Origin: Flaveria trinervia
Taxonomy: Eukaryota; Streptophyta; Magnoliopsida; Asterales; Asteraceae
Reading direction: 5' to 3'
Length of the DNA stretch: 64,000 nucleotides
Assembly (NCBI GenBank): GCA_025506515.1
Contig: CM046456.1
Location: forward strand, 15,058,061 to 15,122,060
Numbering within the stretch: the first letter of the stretch is position 1; the number at the start of each line of letters is the position of its first letter. Below the pieces are notes generated by a model, which ran no database searches, was not told the origin of the DNA, and saw only the letters and a program-made list of their open reading frames with translations. Made by a program: the position numbers and the translations under genes. Below are positions 1 through 10,688 of this stretch, one piece after another.

Positions 1-351
1 GAATATCCAGACAAATGTTACCATTGTTGTTAATATTTGGATGGAACACTTTGGTCCTGAAGGCAACCTAGAAGTATTAACAAAACAACATCAGTAAATT
101 CATTAAAAACAACAAAGTTGACACTTTTTTGACATTGGAGATGGAGAGTGTACCTTTGGAGGCTTAAAAGGATAGTCTGGAGGAAAATGGATTGTAACTT
201 GAAACACACCACCAGCATATGGACTATCGTTTGGACCGATGATCGTTGCTTGCCAGTGGAACATATCTTGAGCCACTGGACCAGCACTGCATGAGGCTGG
301 AGGGTCTCTTTGCAACTCTTTGAGCTCTTTGAGAATCCTCCTAGAAGCCAT
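1..351 (-). CDS. E2 ubiquitin-conjugating enzyme (UBC8/9/10/11/28 type), 5' part only
   Basis: Accepts ubiquitin from E1 and passes it, with an E3, to target proteins. Two exons are visible: 351-154 (66 codons, starting MASRRILKELKELQ and ending in YPFKPPK) and 67-1 (starting VAFRTKVFHP). The 86-bp intron at 153-68 has GT and AG ends and sits right after PPK, where this plant family usually has one. Exon 2 contains NGNICLDI, which holds the catalytic cysteine. The rest of the roughly 148-residue protein lies beyond the window edge. The start is the only Met that begins the conserved MAS(K/R)RI N-terminus; the open frame extends 11 codons further upstream, but that part is not conserved. The frame is intact so far. 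The exact paralogue cannot be told from this fragment. Confidence 0.93.
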
Positions 352-420
352 TGAAACTATGTGGTGTATGATGAAAGAATACAAATGGTTTTGTGCATCT
401 ACTGATAGGTTTGGAGATGG

Positions 421-431
421 ATTTATATATA
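421..431 (-). promoter_or_regulatory. Candidate TATA box of the E2 gene
   Basis: Read on the minus strand, TATATATAAAT lies about 70-80 nt upstream of the E2 start codon. That is a plausible core promoter position with a short leader. Many plant E2 genes carry an intron in the 5' UTR, so a promoter further upstream is also possible. Confidence 0.45.
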
Positions 432-2007
432 GTTGGAAAGAGAGTTTGTGGAGAAGGTATATATTCTAGGGAAATTTGAGTGAATTAGAACAAGGGTTCT
501 TTTAGAGGTCATACTTCATTTGTGAATGTGGGTCAAGTGCATCAATATTCTTTCTCATCTCCTCCATACCTTAATTTCACATCAACCCAGAAAATGATTC
601 CCTCGTTGAAATGGAATACTATCTCAGAAACGCGTTATAAATTCTACACTGTTTTATGTCCCCATTATGTTAGATCAACGTCAGCATTATTTCACACATG
701 CAACTTCTGCTCATAAGTTTCGCCGTTTTGATCAGTTTAATAGGTAACAGATCAATCTAAACAGGCTTGTTATTTAGCATACACAAAAATTGGGTTAAGG
801 AGACTTTTACGTGTAAGTTAAGAAAGTAGGTTAGTTTTTATGATATTAACAAAATATATAAGATAAACAGATAGGAAGTGTAAAAAGGATTAATAAGTAG
901 CACGTACGACCAATAAACATTGTTACAAAATGTTGTTTTCAACTTTTGATCATAGAGTATCTTGAGGATGGTAACGTGATCCGAAAACACAAAAAAATAG
1001 TTAACCTTTAGAGAAAGAACCTTCTGCATTCACATAGGGTGCTCATTATTTGAATAGAAGTCTAAAAACCAAAAGGTCATATTGAACCAAATTCGACTTT
1101 GATTTTCGGTTTCTACAAACCAAATTTGAATATAGGCTTTTTAATGGTGTTGCGAATTTATGATTTTTGTGAATTCAAATTACATATATTGTCATACTTT
1201 ATACATATAATAATTATATATCATATTTAATTATTTATCGTATTTTACAAATTATTTTTCAGTTTTCAGAATGTGGTTCAATTTTTTGAATTCCAGTTCG
1301 GTTCAGTTTCCAAATGCAAAATGAATTGTCTTTCAGAAAATCAAAATATCAGGTTGTGGCAATATCTTTTCAAATAAGAGATGCTGGGGAATTCTAAGAA
1401 GACTAATCTTTCATAAAGGGGCACCAGCATGTATACAGGTATAACTAGCATATGTTCCTCCATTGATGAAGCATATGTTCCACTTGCCAAAACAATCCTA
1501 AATATACTTCTACCACTTTCATATAAACACTACCCTAAAAATATTGTATCTTCTAAGCTATTAGACATCATGATTCATATTCCTTTAATGTCAAAAGGTT
1601 GAAAATTGTCCAAATCCAATTAGCATAACCAATACGATTATAAGATGTGAGCCAAACAATAAAGAAATATGCATATGATAAGAAGCATCAATTTGGCCAA
1701 CTATAGGACTAGTACATAAAGAAGATCAAATAAAAATTAAAGAAAGAAAAAATGAATCCGATAGCATGATTTTCTTAATCTAACTGGACCTCGGGTTAAA
1801 AGTAAAATCTAGAAGAACAAACCCAAAACCTGACAAGGGATCACGGATGACGGAGACACATGATAAGCCAACTCATATTCACGTAGATGATCAGTGCTAG
1901 CCTCGGATCCTCGATGATGCTGATCTTTAATAGAGCAAAAGGACAGAAAGGTGAAAACATGGCTAGATTATTGTGTGGACACGTTTCGTCATTGACCTTA
2001 TTTCTGA
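432..2007. other. Intergenic, no gene seen
   Basis: AT-rich sequence between the E2 upstream region and the 3' end of the ROP gene. Open frames here are short, lack family motifs and show no splice partners. The part next to 2007 should contain the ROP 3' UTR; no firm polyadenylation site could be assigned. Confidence 0.5.
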
Positions 2008-4149
2008 TCATAATATAGAGCAGGCCTTTTGACCTCCTTTCTTCTTTTTCTTTGACTTAGGAGGAGCAAGGACAACTTTAATGGCCGCATCAAAAACTCC
2101 CTTAACATTCTGAGAAACGTAATGACAGATGTCAACATAAAGAATTCCTAAATTCTTTGTAGAGAAAATCTATGCAAAGTTACACATGCCTCTTGTGTTT
2201 TGGCACTGCATTCAATGTATTCGGGTGCCCCAATCGTCCTCCTTAGTTCCTCTCCCTATAATAAGTGCTTTTAATTTAGAGGTGGCAATTTTAAACCATT
2301 GACTTATGAATGGGTTAATTTGGTTATTTTAGTATCGAGCAAAATAAAGAAAGATCAGCCAAAAAAGAAACATGTTAAACAGGTGAAACGACACCAAAAG
2401 TGAATGTTGCTTTAAAGTTAAAAACCTTTAAATCTTTATAAAACATTGAAAACCCTTAGGAAAAAACAATTTTGGTCAATCCAACCCATACAAAAGGGTT
2501 GCTGTCTAGCCACCCATTTAGCCAGCTCTATGTCTAGCCATCCGATGCATAAGCATATAATATATGTGATGATCTTTACCTGAGCACTATTTATGGGAGT
2601 TGCACCAGGATGGTCTGCGAAGAACTGCTTATCATCCCGAAGATCTATAATCCACCATAATTCAAATATCAGTTTAACTAAACCACAAACCCTAAACCAT
2701 AAGTCAATTTATTTGACTGAATGAAGAAAACTGGTCATAACAGAGCCTGGCCAAAAAAGTAAGCATGCATATAAATATGAAACTAATGAAAACATGGCGT
2801 TCCTCAAGCCTGAAATTCATTTGAGTAATCCCCTAGGAAAGGGAAAACTATTAATTTACTATGCTTGACTTTAGTAATTTGTCGTATGATACTGTGATTA
2901 TGTTATTCTAGGGAAATTTCTTTCCAATAGATTGATGGGATTTTGAAGGAGAATTTGTATGTTTTAAGATATGATTCTTTTTAGTAACTCACCAAGTTTG
3001 GTCCCAACAAGGACTATAGGGACACCTGGGGCATAATGCGTCAATTCTGGAATCCACTGGCAAAGAGAAAGATAATTACAATTCAAGATATTACAGCCGT
3101 TAAAAGAAAACCGGTATACAAAAAAGAGTAAAGAGGCAAACAAAATGACAGAAAATCACAAGTCATTTACCTTCTTAGAAACATTTTCATAGCTGGCCTT
3201 GCTAATAAGGGAAAAAGCCAAGATGAAAACATCGGCTCCACGGTAACTCATGGTCTTAATCTGTTATAATCCTCCTGTCCTGTTCCCATTAATTCAATAT
3301 GACATCATTAATATATTGGTCAATCACGATAAATAAAAAGTATTACCAGTTCAAAACTTAGCAATTGCTTAGACAAACTTTCAACAGATTACCAGCAGTA
3401 TCCCACAAGCCAAGATTGACAGTGGCACCATTGACAACAACATTGGCACTAAAGTTATCAAATACTGTTGGCACGTAATCCTGTCAACACAACAAAGAAA
3501 CAAAAGAAGGAATTAACCCCCATGTCTAGAGATATTTTCTATCACAATCAAACCATAACCAGATATCAAATGTTCAGATTGATCAAAGGCGAGAAATCAT
3601 AACAATCCGAAAAAAAAACACATCAAAAAAAAGAAAGAAACTTTTGCAAAATACTATTAATGTGCATCACATCATACGGTGTGCAAAGGATTCAATGCTA
3701 AAATCCCAACCAAAATGATGAAAATTATATGATGGCAACACATGTCTTGAGCGAAAAGGGGCATTACTCGTTTTCACCATTTAAATCCATCCATTCTGTG
3801 GATTCATTTGTTTGCAATATTTCATTTTTGTATTCATTGATGTGATCAGATCATAATCCATGATAGTCGGTGCAATGATGATCCTATATGGTTGAATATT
3901 TGCAGAGTTTATATACATTCTGTCTCACTTACATCAAAAATTTGTCTCAACAATACAAATTCTTCATCATCAAAACCTTGATACAAAATCAAAAATCCCC
4001 TTAAAAGTAATCATCAAAAGTTAAAAGGGGATTAAAGAACAGATGATTACCGTGGGAAAGGTGTTGCTGGTGTAGGAAATCAAAAGACATGTCTTTCCAA
4101 CAGCTCCATCACCAACGGTGACGCACTTTATGAACCTCGAAGCGCTCAT
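2008..4149 (-). CDS. ROP: ROP/RAC Rho-of-plants small GTPase, type I, frame broken in exon 3
   Basis: Plant Rho GTPase, a membrane switch for polarity, cytoskeleton and vesicle traffic. Seven exons: 4149-4051, 3480-3393, 3279-3171, 3056-2993, 2644-2580, 2255-2190 and 2109-2008. Visible parts in order are the P-loop GDGAVGKT (residues 13-20), the switch I stretch YVPTVFDNFSA, DTAGQEDYNRLR (switch II), GTKLDLRDD (guanine recognition), ECSAKTQ, a KSKKKKK basic tail and the terminal CSIL, a CaaL box typical of geranylgeranylated type I ROPs. Expected length is 197 residues, the family norm. Exon 3 is 109 nt where 110 are needed: one base is missing near 3250-3253, in the codons for P-L of RLRPLSY, which gives an immediate TGA. 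All other exons keep phase. The last intron starts with GC instead of GT. Family assignment is certain; whether this copy works is not. Confidence 0.9.
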
Positions 4150-5076
4150 ATTTCTGCAATTGAGCCTCAGAACACCTGATGATCACAGACTAACATACCC
4201 ACTCAACATAGAACATTTGTTTCTTCTTATTGTTCTATCTTCCGTTTTCTTTCAGCCTATGGAAATTTCGCGCTTGTTTAGCTAAAATTAACAATCTTTT
4301 TTGTGAATTGTTGATGGAATAATATTAACGAACAAACCCCAGAAAGAAGAAATGCAAATGGGGGAAATTGAATAACAGGAGTGAAGAGAATTTGCTGAGA
4401 GAAATGTAACAAGAAACGCGGGGGTAGAAAACCCTAATGAACGAATTAATTGGGGATCAATCAAAATCTGGAGAGAGATAGAGAGATGTTACATTGTTAT
4501 AGGCGGTAAACAATGCCGTTGAAGCGCTTGATGGGTGGTGGAGAATGAGGGGATGATTGTTTTAATCAAAATTTGGGAAAGAAATAATAATTTATTTATT
4601 CAATTTCTTTAAAAGGTTAAAGATTCACTAACAGATCACTAGTCTATCAAGTTATTTTCATTACTTGAATAAGACCATTCTTAAAAATAAACTCATCTTA
4701 GGTAAAAAAATCTTTAGTCTAATCTAAACTTATTTTTTATCACACATGTAACTTGAAATAAAATCTCCTATTATTTTAATAAAGTCTTGAGATACTCGTA
4801 TCAATCACTTATATTAAAGATCATTGGTAAAAATAATAATTTATTATCTTTAATTGCATTCTAAATGATAATTTATTGAGTATGAGTAAAGAGTGATATC
4901 ATTCATGTGTTGTTGAGTTTTGATCACATTAACATTCACTGGAGTCATTGGGTAAGCTGATATAATCTCATGTTCCTTAACTTTACGTAGGTAACGTGTC
5001 ACCGATCGGGTCAAATTGTTTTTCTGGAAAATGGTCTTGCACTGTTTCACATCCCTTTGTTTAATTTTAAAACAAG
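4150..5076 (-). other. ROP gene 5' region, no further gene seen
   Basis: Upstream flank of ROP; it should hold the 5' UTR and promoter. A telo-box-like AAACCCTAA is at 4429-4437 on the plus strand. No other coding frame with family motifs is present. From about 4560 the sequence is AT-rich and featureless up to the LTR insertion at 5082. Confidence 0.45.
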
Positions 5077-5081
5077 TATAA

Positions 5082-7930
5082 TGTCACACCCCGACCGATG
5101 ACGGAATCATCGAGGCGGACAAATATGAAATGATTGTTCATAGCTCATGGAATTAAATAAGTTGAAATAACATTGAATGTCATTTTTCACTGAATAATGC
5201 TAGACAAATAAGTCATTACAATACGACAAAGAATTAAACAACAACACAAAATATTTAATTAAACTAAGTACAAGTTCTATATGAGCAAGAAGAAATCCTC
5301 AAGTAACAATCCTAATACATGTTAAAAATAAAGGGTCAACTTTGAAAGTTGTGAGTTTCCATGGGTAAGCATACATGTATATAAAAAGATTTACAAGTAG
5401 CAATTCATGTCAATGGTCACGAATTATGCAAGTTTATAGAATATATATATAGCTACAATCAAACCTTGACCAAAAATAAGTTTACAAGTATATAACGATT
5501 AGCTAAGTGTATTTGGTTCCCATGATGAACAAGCATACGTCATCAAGAGCCGACGATAACCTCGGCTTTAGCACCAAATAGGCTTGTCAGACCAATATAT
5601 CTATGACATTGTTAGGGTATCAATAGTAATGATTGTTAACATATAATGTCCATCATATAAGACTCATAATATTACAAATAACCATGACAAAAAGTAAAGA
5701 TGAATTGCATGTGCATTACAAGTATAAAAATTTATAAGTGTAAGTTGATAAGTTTAATATGTTCCACCCCAAAAATATGTGAAATAATATAAAAAAACAT
5801 GAAAACTCACATGGAAAACTAAGAAGATGAGATTACTCCAATGTTTCCTTCACGATTCAACCTAAGGGTTGATGTCTTAGGGTTAGAATAATGATATGAT
5901 TCAAGAGTAAATATGAAGTAGGATTTTATTTAGAATTTAAGGGTTTTAATAATTAAGTCAAATAAAATATAATAATGCAATCGATTATGTTTTTGTTCAA
6001 TAAAGATGGAGTAAATTTAGTTAAGATTGAGAATGATAATGAATGGACTAAATAATTTAATTTATTGATTTAATAAAGATTAAGTATAATGTGTGAAAAG
6101 AAATAATTTATTTAATAAGTAATTATTTAAAATTTTATAAAGATAATTAATTGAATACTTACTAAATCTCTTTAAAATTATTTAAAATTATTTTATAAAG
6201 TTTTAAACTTTTAAATGATTCTTATAAAGGTCTTATAACATCAAAACTTTAAAATAAGAATAAAGTATAATAGAACATTATATTATTTTATAAGTTTCAA
6301 GAATTTAAATAAAGTTTAAGAAATAAATGTATTAACTATTTATGATATAACATGTTAAATGATTAGATGAATAATTAATTATTTAAATAACTATTTGAAT
6401 AATTAGTTACTTAACATGTAAATTATAATGTTTTGAAATAACCTAAATTTGAACCATTTAAATTACATAAAGAATTAATAATGTTTTATAACCTTTGTTA
6501 TTTTTTAAAAAAAATATTAAATTTAAATCATAAGTTTTTAATACTTTTAAAAGTAATTCAATAATTTTTGAAATGTTTTAGTTAACAGAATAATTTTTAT
6601 TTTTTAATAATATAAAATGTATAAATTTCTGAATTATAAAATGTATAAAAAAATTAATTAAAACAAAAATGGTAGAGGCTTAGTTCAAACCCGGGACCTC
6701 CTGCTTGTGAGAGTAGTGTGGTAACGTTGGGCCAAATCCCAAGTCTTGGTTTCAATCACAAAACAAAATTTAAAAGTTGTTATCGAAATAACCCCCAAAT
6801 CCATGAAGAACCCTAGATTGCAATTGCTTCAAATTGAACACCAATTTGTTATTGTTGATAAAATCCAACATAGGGCTTTTGTTTCCCACTTGAAATCGAG
6901 TATGTGGATGTGTTTAATCATTTGGTTTTGTTCTAGAACGATGGTGATGAAGATAAGAACGATCGCGGGTGAGATGGATCTTGTTCTAGACTATTGCTTT
7001 GATTATAATCCAATTGGTTTGGTGTGAAGCTTCCTCAAGTGATTATGAACAATAACCCTCCACCAATTGCAACATATGTTGCTCAAAATGGGTCTTTCGA
7101 TAAAGTTGCAGGTCGATAATGAAGGTGGTAATCGGTTTCAATGTTTGTGTGTATTTGGAATTAAATTGAGTGTCAATAGAGTTAAACCGTATTGATTTAA
7201 GTGTTTGCCCTCAATCATATAGCATTGATTTGATCGGTTTCACTACGAACGAGTTAAAGTTTTGAATTGATGATTCAGTTTCGAGTACACGCCCTTAATT
7301 ATCAAATGAATTCAATTGATCTCGATACAATGTTCGAAACTGATGCAAGAAAGTTAAAGGGTGGTTTAATTGCTTTTTAAACGAGCGTTTTGGGTGGTTT
7401 GGTGGTCGCCAGAGATGGTGGCCAGCGACAAGGAGAAGTCGATGGGGATGGGGGGCGGTTTGTGTATGTTTAAAGCAAGTTACACTTTTGGTCCCTCTAT
7501 TTTTAATAGTTATTATTTCATGTAACAACCTTAAAACAAAGTTTTATAAATTGTAAATTTGACCCCCAAACTTATTATCACCCTAATTAATAATTTAAAT
7601 GAATTGTTTACTTTATTTCATAAAATCTTTATAACCTTTTAAATTTTATAAGGAAATTTACAATTTCATTCTAGTTGTAAAATTAAAACTCATAAATGAT
7701 AACTAAGCTTTATTAATTTATACAACTTTATTTTATAAATAATGAAATTATTATAAATTATTTAAAATATACGAAAATTAAATGAAACATTTTTTATATT
7801 GATTACACTTTTAATCCGTATGATTCATTAGAATAAACAAAATAAATTTAATAAAGAATTTTACATCGTATGAAAGTTCAAAAGAAGTTCGGGTTTGAGA
7901 TTATGATTTTGAAAATAGGCGGATGTTACA
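5082..7930 (-). mobile_element. Solo long LTR (Ty3/gypsy Tekay-like guess)
   Basis: A 2849-bp block starts TGTCACACCCC and ends GGATGTTACA. It is flanked by a perfect 5-bp duplication, TATAA at 5077-5081 and 7931-7935, which marks an integrase-made insertion. There is no gag or pol inside and no second LTR next to it, so it is a solo LTR left by recombination. Read on the minus strand it resembles the block at 52203-54850: both share a tRNA-like patch and a stretch around GACAAGCCT and TACACTTAGCT. The gypsy/Tekay label rests only on the long LTR and the TGTAACA...GTGTGACA style ends and is a guess. Open frames within it (for example near 6746-7027) are not genes. Confidence 0.82.
6666..6745 (-). 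other. tRNA-like (pol III box-like) patch inside the LTR
   Basis: On the minus strand a run beginning TTGGCCCAACGTTACC is followed after about 30 nt by GGTCCCGGGTTTGAAC, which resembles a degraded tRNA D-arm and T-arm (A and B box). A similar patch occupies the matching region of the LTR at 52203-54850. It does not fold into a full tRNA by eye, so no tRNA gene is claimed. Confidence 0.35.
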
Positions 7931-8356
7931 TATAAAATCATTGTATGTAGAGGGATTTTGTCACACTCGTTACAACACTCACATGCACACCCTTTAACGC
8001 TCCTTCATGCACAGGTGGTGTGTAACGCCCATTAAGGGCTAAATTAAGGGTTTGGTTGCCTTTTAATCAGGATCTTAATGGTTCAGATGTTTGAATGATT
8101 CAGTACTTAATGGTCAGACTGTTTGTTTCGTGAGCAAATGGATGAATGGTTCAGACATTTGCCTATGAATGTTTAAGCATTATACTAATGCTGAATGGTT
8201 AAAATTGTTTATCTGAATTGGTCAGACATTGCATTTGAATAGTTAAACGATATATACTAGCTTTTAATGGTTCAGACCTCTTGATGGTTCAACACTTAAT
8301 GGTTTAGACCTCTTATTGGTTCAACACTTAATCATTAAAAAGTTGCCAAACAACCC

Positions 8357-9185
8357 TGCAGGATCGGTGAAGGGGGTTGATTACAACACAACAACACAAA
8401 GAGGAGATTAACTAAAACTTAATCAAACAGTGAACTGGATTAACCACAATAAGACATTAAGAACACAAGTAATGTAAGAGACAGAACACAAGAGCACAAG
8501 TATATGGTTTTCAAGAATGCAGTATATTGCGTTCTCTATGCTCTGTTATAAGTGTTACAAAGCATATTAGAAATATACAAAAACATGAGATACTTATACT
8601 ACATCCTACAACCGGCTATACTTTGAAAGCCAGCTGGATACAATTGACTAGACATAAACAAAATCAATTGTAGAGTCAAAAGTCAGATTGCCTTTTGACT
8701 AGTGACTATGACATGTCATAGTTCACATCATTATCTATTACAAAAAGGATAAAGTACGTGAAGTAGAAAGCTTACAGACTCAAGACCTCAATGTACAGTT
8801 ACCAAAAGCATGGACCTTTTCACCAACTCATGTAAGTTGGACCTTTTCACCAACTCATGTAAGTTGGACCTTTTCACCAACTCATGTAAGTTGGTGACTT
8901 TACAGAGATGCAGCGGAAAGGTGACCAGCTTTATGTAACAATACATCAGATAAAGCATGTGTCAAAAGTCTTCAGAAGAAATCTGTCTTCATAAGTTGAA
9001 GCTTCGGAAGACTTTGTCTCTGAGGCTTCGGAAGATATTGGTCTTGGCTTTGGAAGATTTCACACTTAGAATATTTCTGTTGCATGTGTGAAACTTCCTA
9101 AGCATTCTTCTTCATAGCATTTGTGCAGCATGCATGATAGACTTTGGATGTTTAGGTTGCGTCAGCCTTTTCATTAATCTCTACA
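8357..9185 (-). mobile_element. Solo Sirevirus-type copia LTR nested in the MITE
   Basis: 829 bp from TGCAGGATCGG to CATTAATCTCTACA, similar along its length to the LTRs at 17479-18254 and 29080-29858 (shared CTTACAACACAACAACAC-like start, CTTCGGAAG motifs and GCATGTGTGAAACTTCC). It is flanked on both sides by AACCC (8352-8356 and 9186-9190), a perfect 5-bp duplication. No internal copia sequence remains, so it is a solo LTR in the same orientation as the full element at 17-30 kb. Confidence 0.85.
8812..8892. repeat. 27-bp tandem repeat, three copies, inside the LTR
   Basis: Three head-to-tail copies of a unit that begins GGACCTTTTCACCAACTC, at 8812, 8839 and 8866. The related LTRs at 17.9 and 29.5 kb have one copy each, so this is a local expansion in the solo LTR. 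Confidence 0.92.
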
Positions 9186-9201
9186 AACCCCTTATCTTTA
9201 A

Positions 9202-9738
9202 GGCCTCGAATTGTTATAGTATACTTGTTGGCCTAAGGGTTGGTGTTTGTTGCTACTGATGATATTGTTTTTGTTGTTATTGTGGTACCATTGAGCCTCA
9301 ACAATTATGTTTGCTTAAGTAGGTTTCATAATCTTAGGCAAACACCTTGAGTAATGTTTTGTAAGCTCTATTAAACCATTGTACTCTAATAATTAAAAGA
9401 TACGTACCTACCATGTCTTTATTTGTTTAAGACGGTATTCTTGTTTATGCTGATATATTACTATTATTAAGGCCTCAAAGTGTTATAGTATACTCGTTGG
9501 CCTAAGGGTTGGTGTTTGTTGCTACTGATGATATTGTTTTTGTTGCTATTGTGGTACCACTGAGCCTCAACAAGTGTGTTGCTTAAGTAGGTTTCATAAT
9601 CTTAGGCAAACACCTTGAGTAATGTTTTGTAAGCTTTCTTAAACCATTGTTACTCTAATAATTACAAGATACGTACCTACCATGTCTTTGTTTGTTTAAG
9701 ACGGTATTCTTGTTTATGCTGATAATATTATTATTACT
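9202..9738. repeat. Tandem duplication, 269-bp unit, two copies
   Basis: The copies start at 9202 and 9471 with GGCCTC and run through GTTATAGTATACT, GGTGTTTGTTGCTACTGATG and GATACGTACCTACCATGTC in the same order. They differ by scattered substitutions and small indels. No coding potential was recognised. Confidence 0.88.
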
Positions 9739-10688
9739 TGTAGCTCTTTTGGTTTTACAGTGGATTTAATTCCACTTCATTATAAATTTAACCATGTTCT
9801 TTGGACTTTGACTACTTTCTCTCATGATTTTACTTGTCATATATTTTACTAAATATTTCACAATGCGGCTTCAGTGAACACAAGTTGTTATTTGCATAAC
9901 TAACTCATGGGAGACAACCTTATCGATATAGATTGTGTATGGATGATCCATTACTTTACTATATTGCTATTGACACTCTAGAATATTTTGGTTTTGACTC
10001 GATTTAAGTGTATATGTTGTCGGCAGAGTTTTTTAACTTTTTAAAAATCTATCAGTTAACAATGGTTAGAATATAAGTGTATTCTCTGTTATATTAAAAA
10101 TTAAGAGTATCAGCTCACATGGACCAGTCATTTATCGCTTATGTACTAATAATGCTTTACATGCTTCTATTGATACTAATGAGATCGATGTACCACTAGT
10201 TATTTGTTTTTTCTGCCATACAATGGCGGAGCTTGAACAAACTTTTATGTGTGTGGTGGGTGGGGTGGGGGGGGGAGTTACAAGACACAAATCAAAAGGG
10301 CCAAACGAACTACGCGTAAATTTTCAGTTCGAAGCTTGAACAAATTTGTTTATTTCTCGATCAAACACATTAAGATTAAAGTGAAATTCTATAAACCACA
10401 CATGTCTTGATATGAAATTCACATTCTAATTCCACTGTTACAAGAAAAATTATAAAACATTTAGACATTTGTGCCAAACCCCCTTTCTAAAAAAGTGTGG
10501 TTGTTTTGCCAAATGCCATACCAAATAAAGACAAATTGCATAAGTAAAATTCAAGAACAACAAATGTTTGATTCAAAAACAAACAAATAAGAACAAGTTC
10601 CTGCAATTAAAAAAAAACAAAAACCTTAAAACACCTCAACCATTACCATCTTCCTATTCACAACATCCATCCAACACACTCAAAAACC
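9739..10688. other. Intergenic, no gene seen; G-rich tract at 10258-10275
   Basis: AT-rich sequence downstream of the DUF630/632 gene; its right part should be that gene's 3' UTR. At 10258-10275 the plus strand reads GGGTGGGGTGGGGGGGGG, which has enough G runs to form a G-quadruplex. Nothing else was recognised. Confidence 0.5.

Larger units (their letters stand above)
8045..9195. mobile_element. MITE-like element with terminal inverted repeats, split by a solo LTR
   Basis: The left end reads TAAGGGTTTGGTTGCC (about 8045); the right end, read on the other strand, is TAAGGGGTTGTTTGGCAAC once the LTR at 8357-9185 and its duplicated AACCC are removed. The inside (8061-8350) is a series of TTAATGGTTCAGAC-like repeats and codes for nothing. 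The original element would be about 320 bp. Superfamily is unclear: the ends look Harbinger- or hAT-like, and flanking TA/TTA bases are not decisive. Confidence 0.65.

Noticed and set aside
6746..7027. 93-codon frame inside the LTR at 5082-7930
   Set aside because: No motif, lies inside an LTR, and is not kept in the related LTR at 52203-54850.
9739..10240. Possible copia remnants (frame reading SVNTSCYLHN near 9875)
   Set aside because: The likeness to the integrase segment NTSCYVHN is too short, and nothing around it supports a retroelement.
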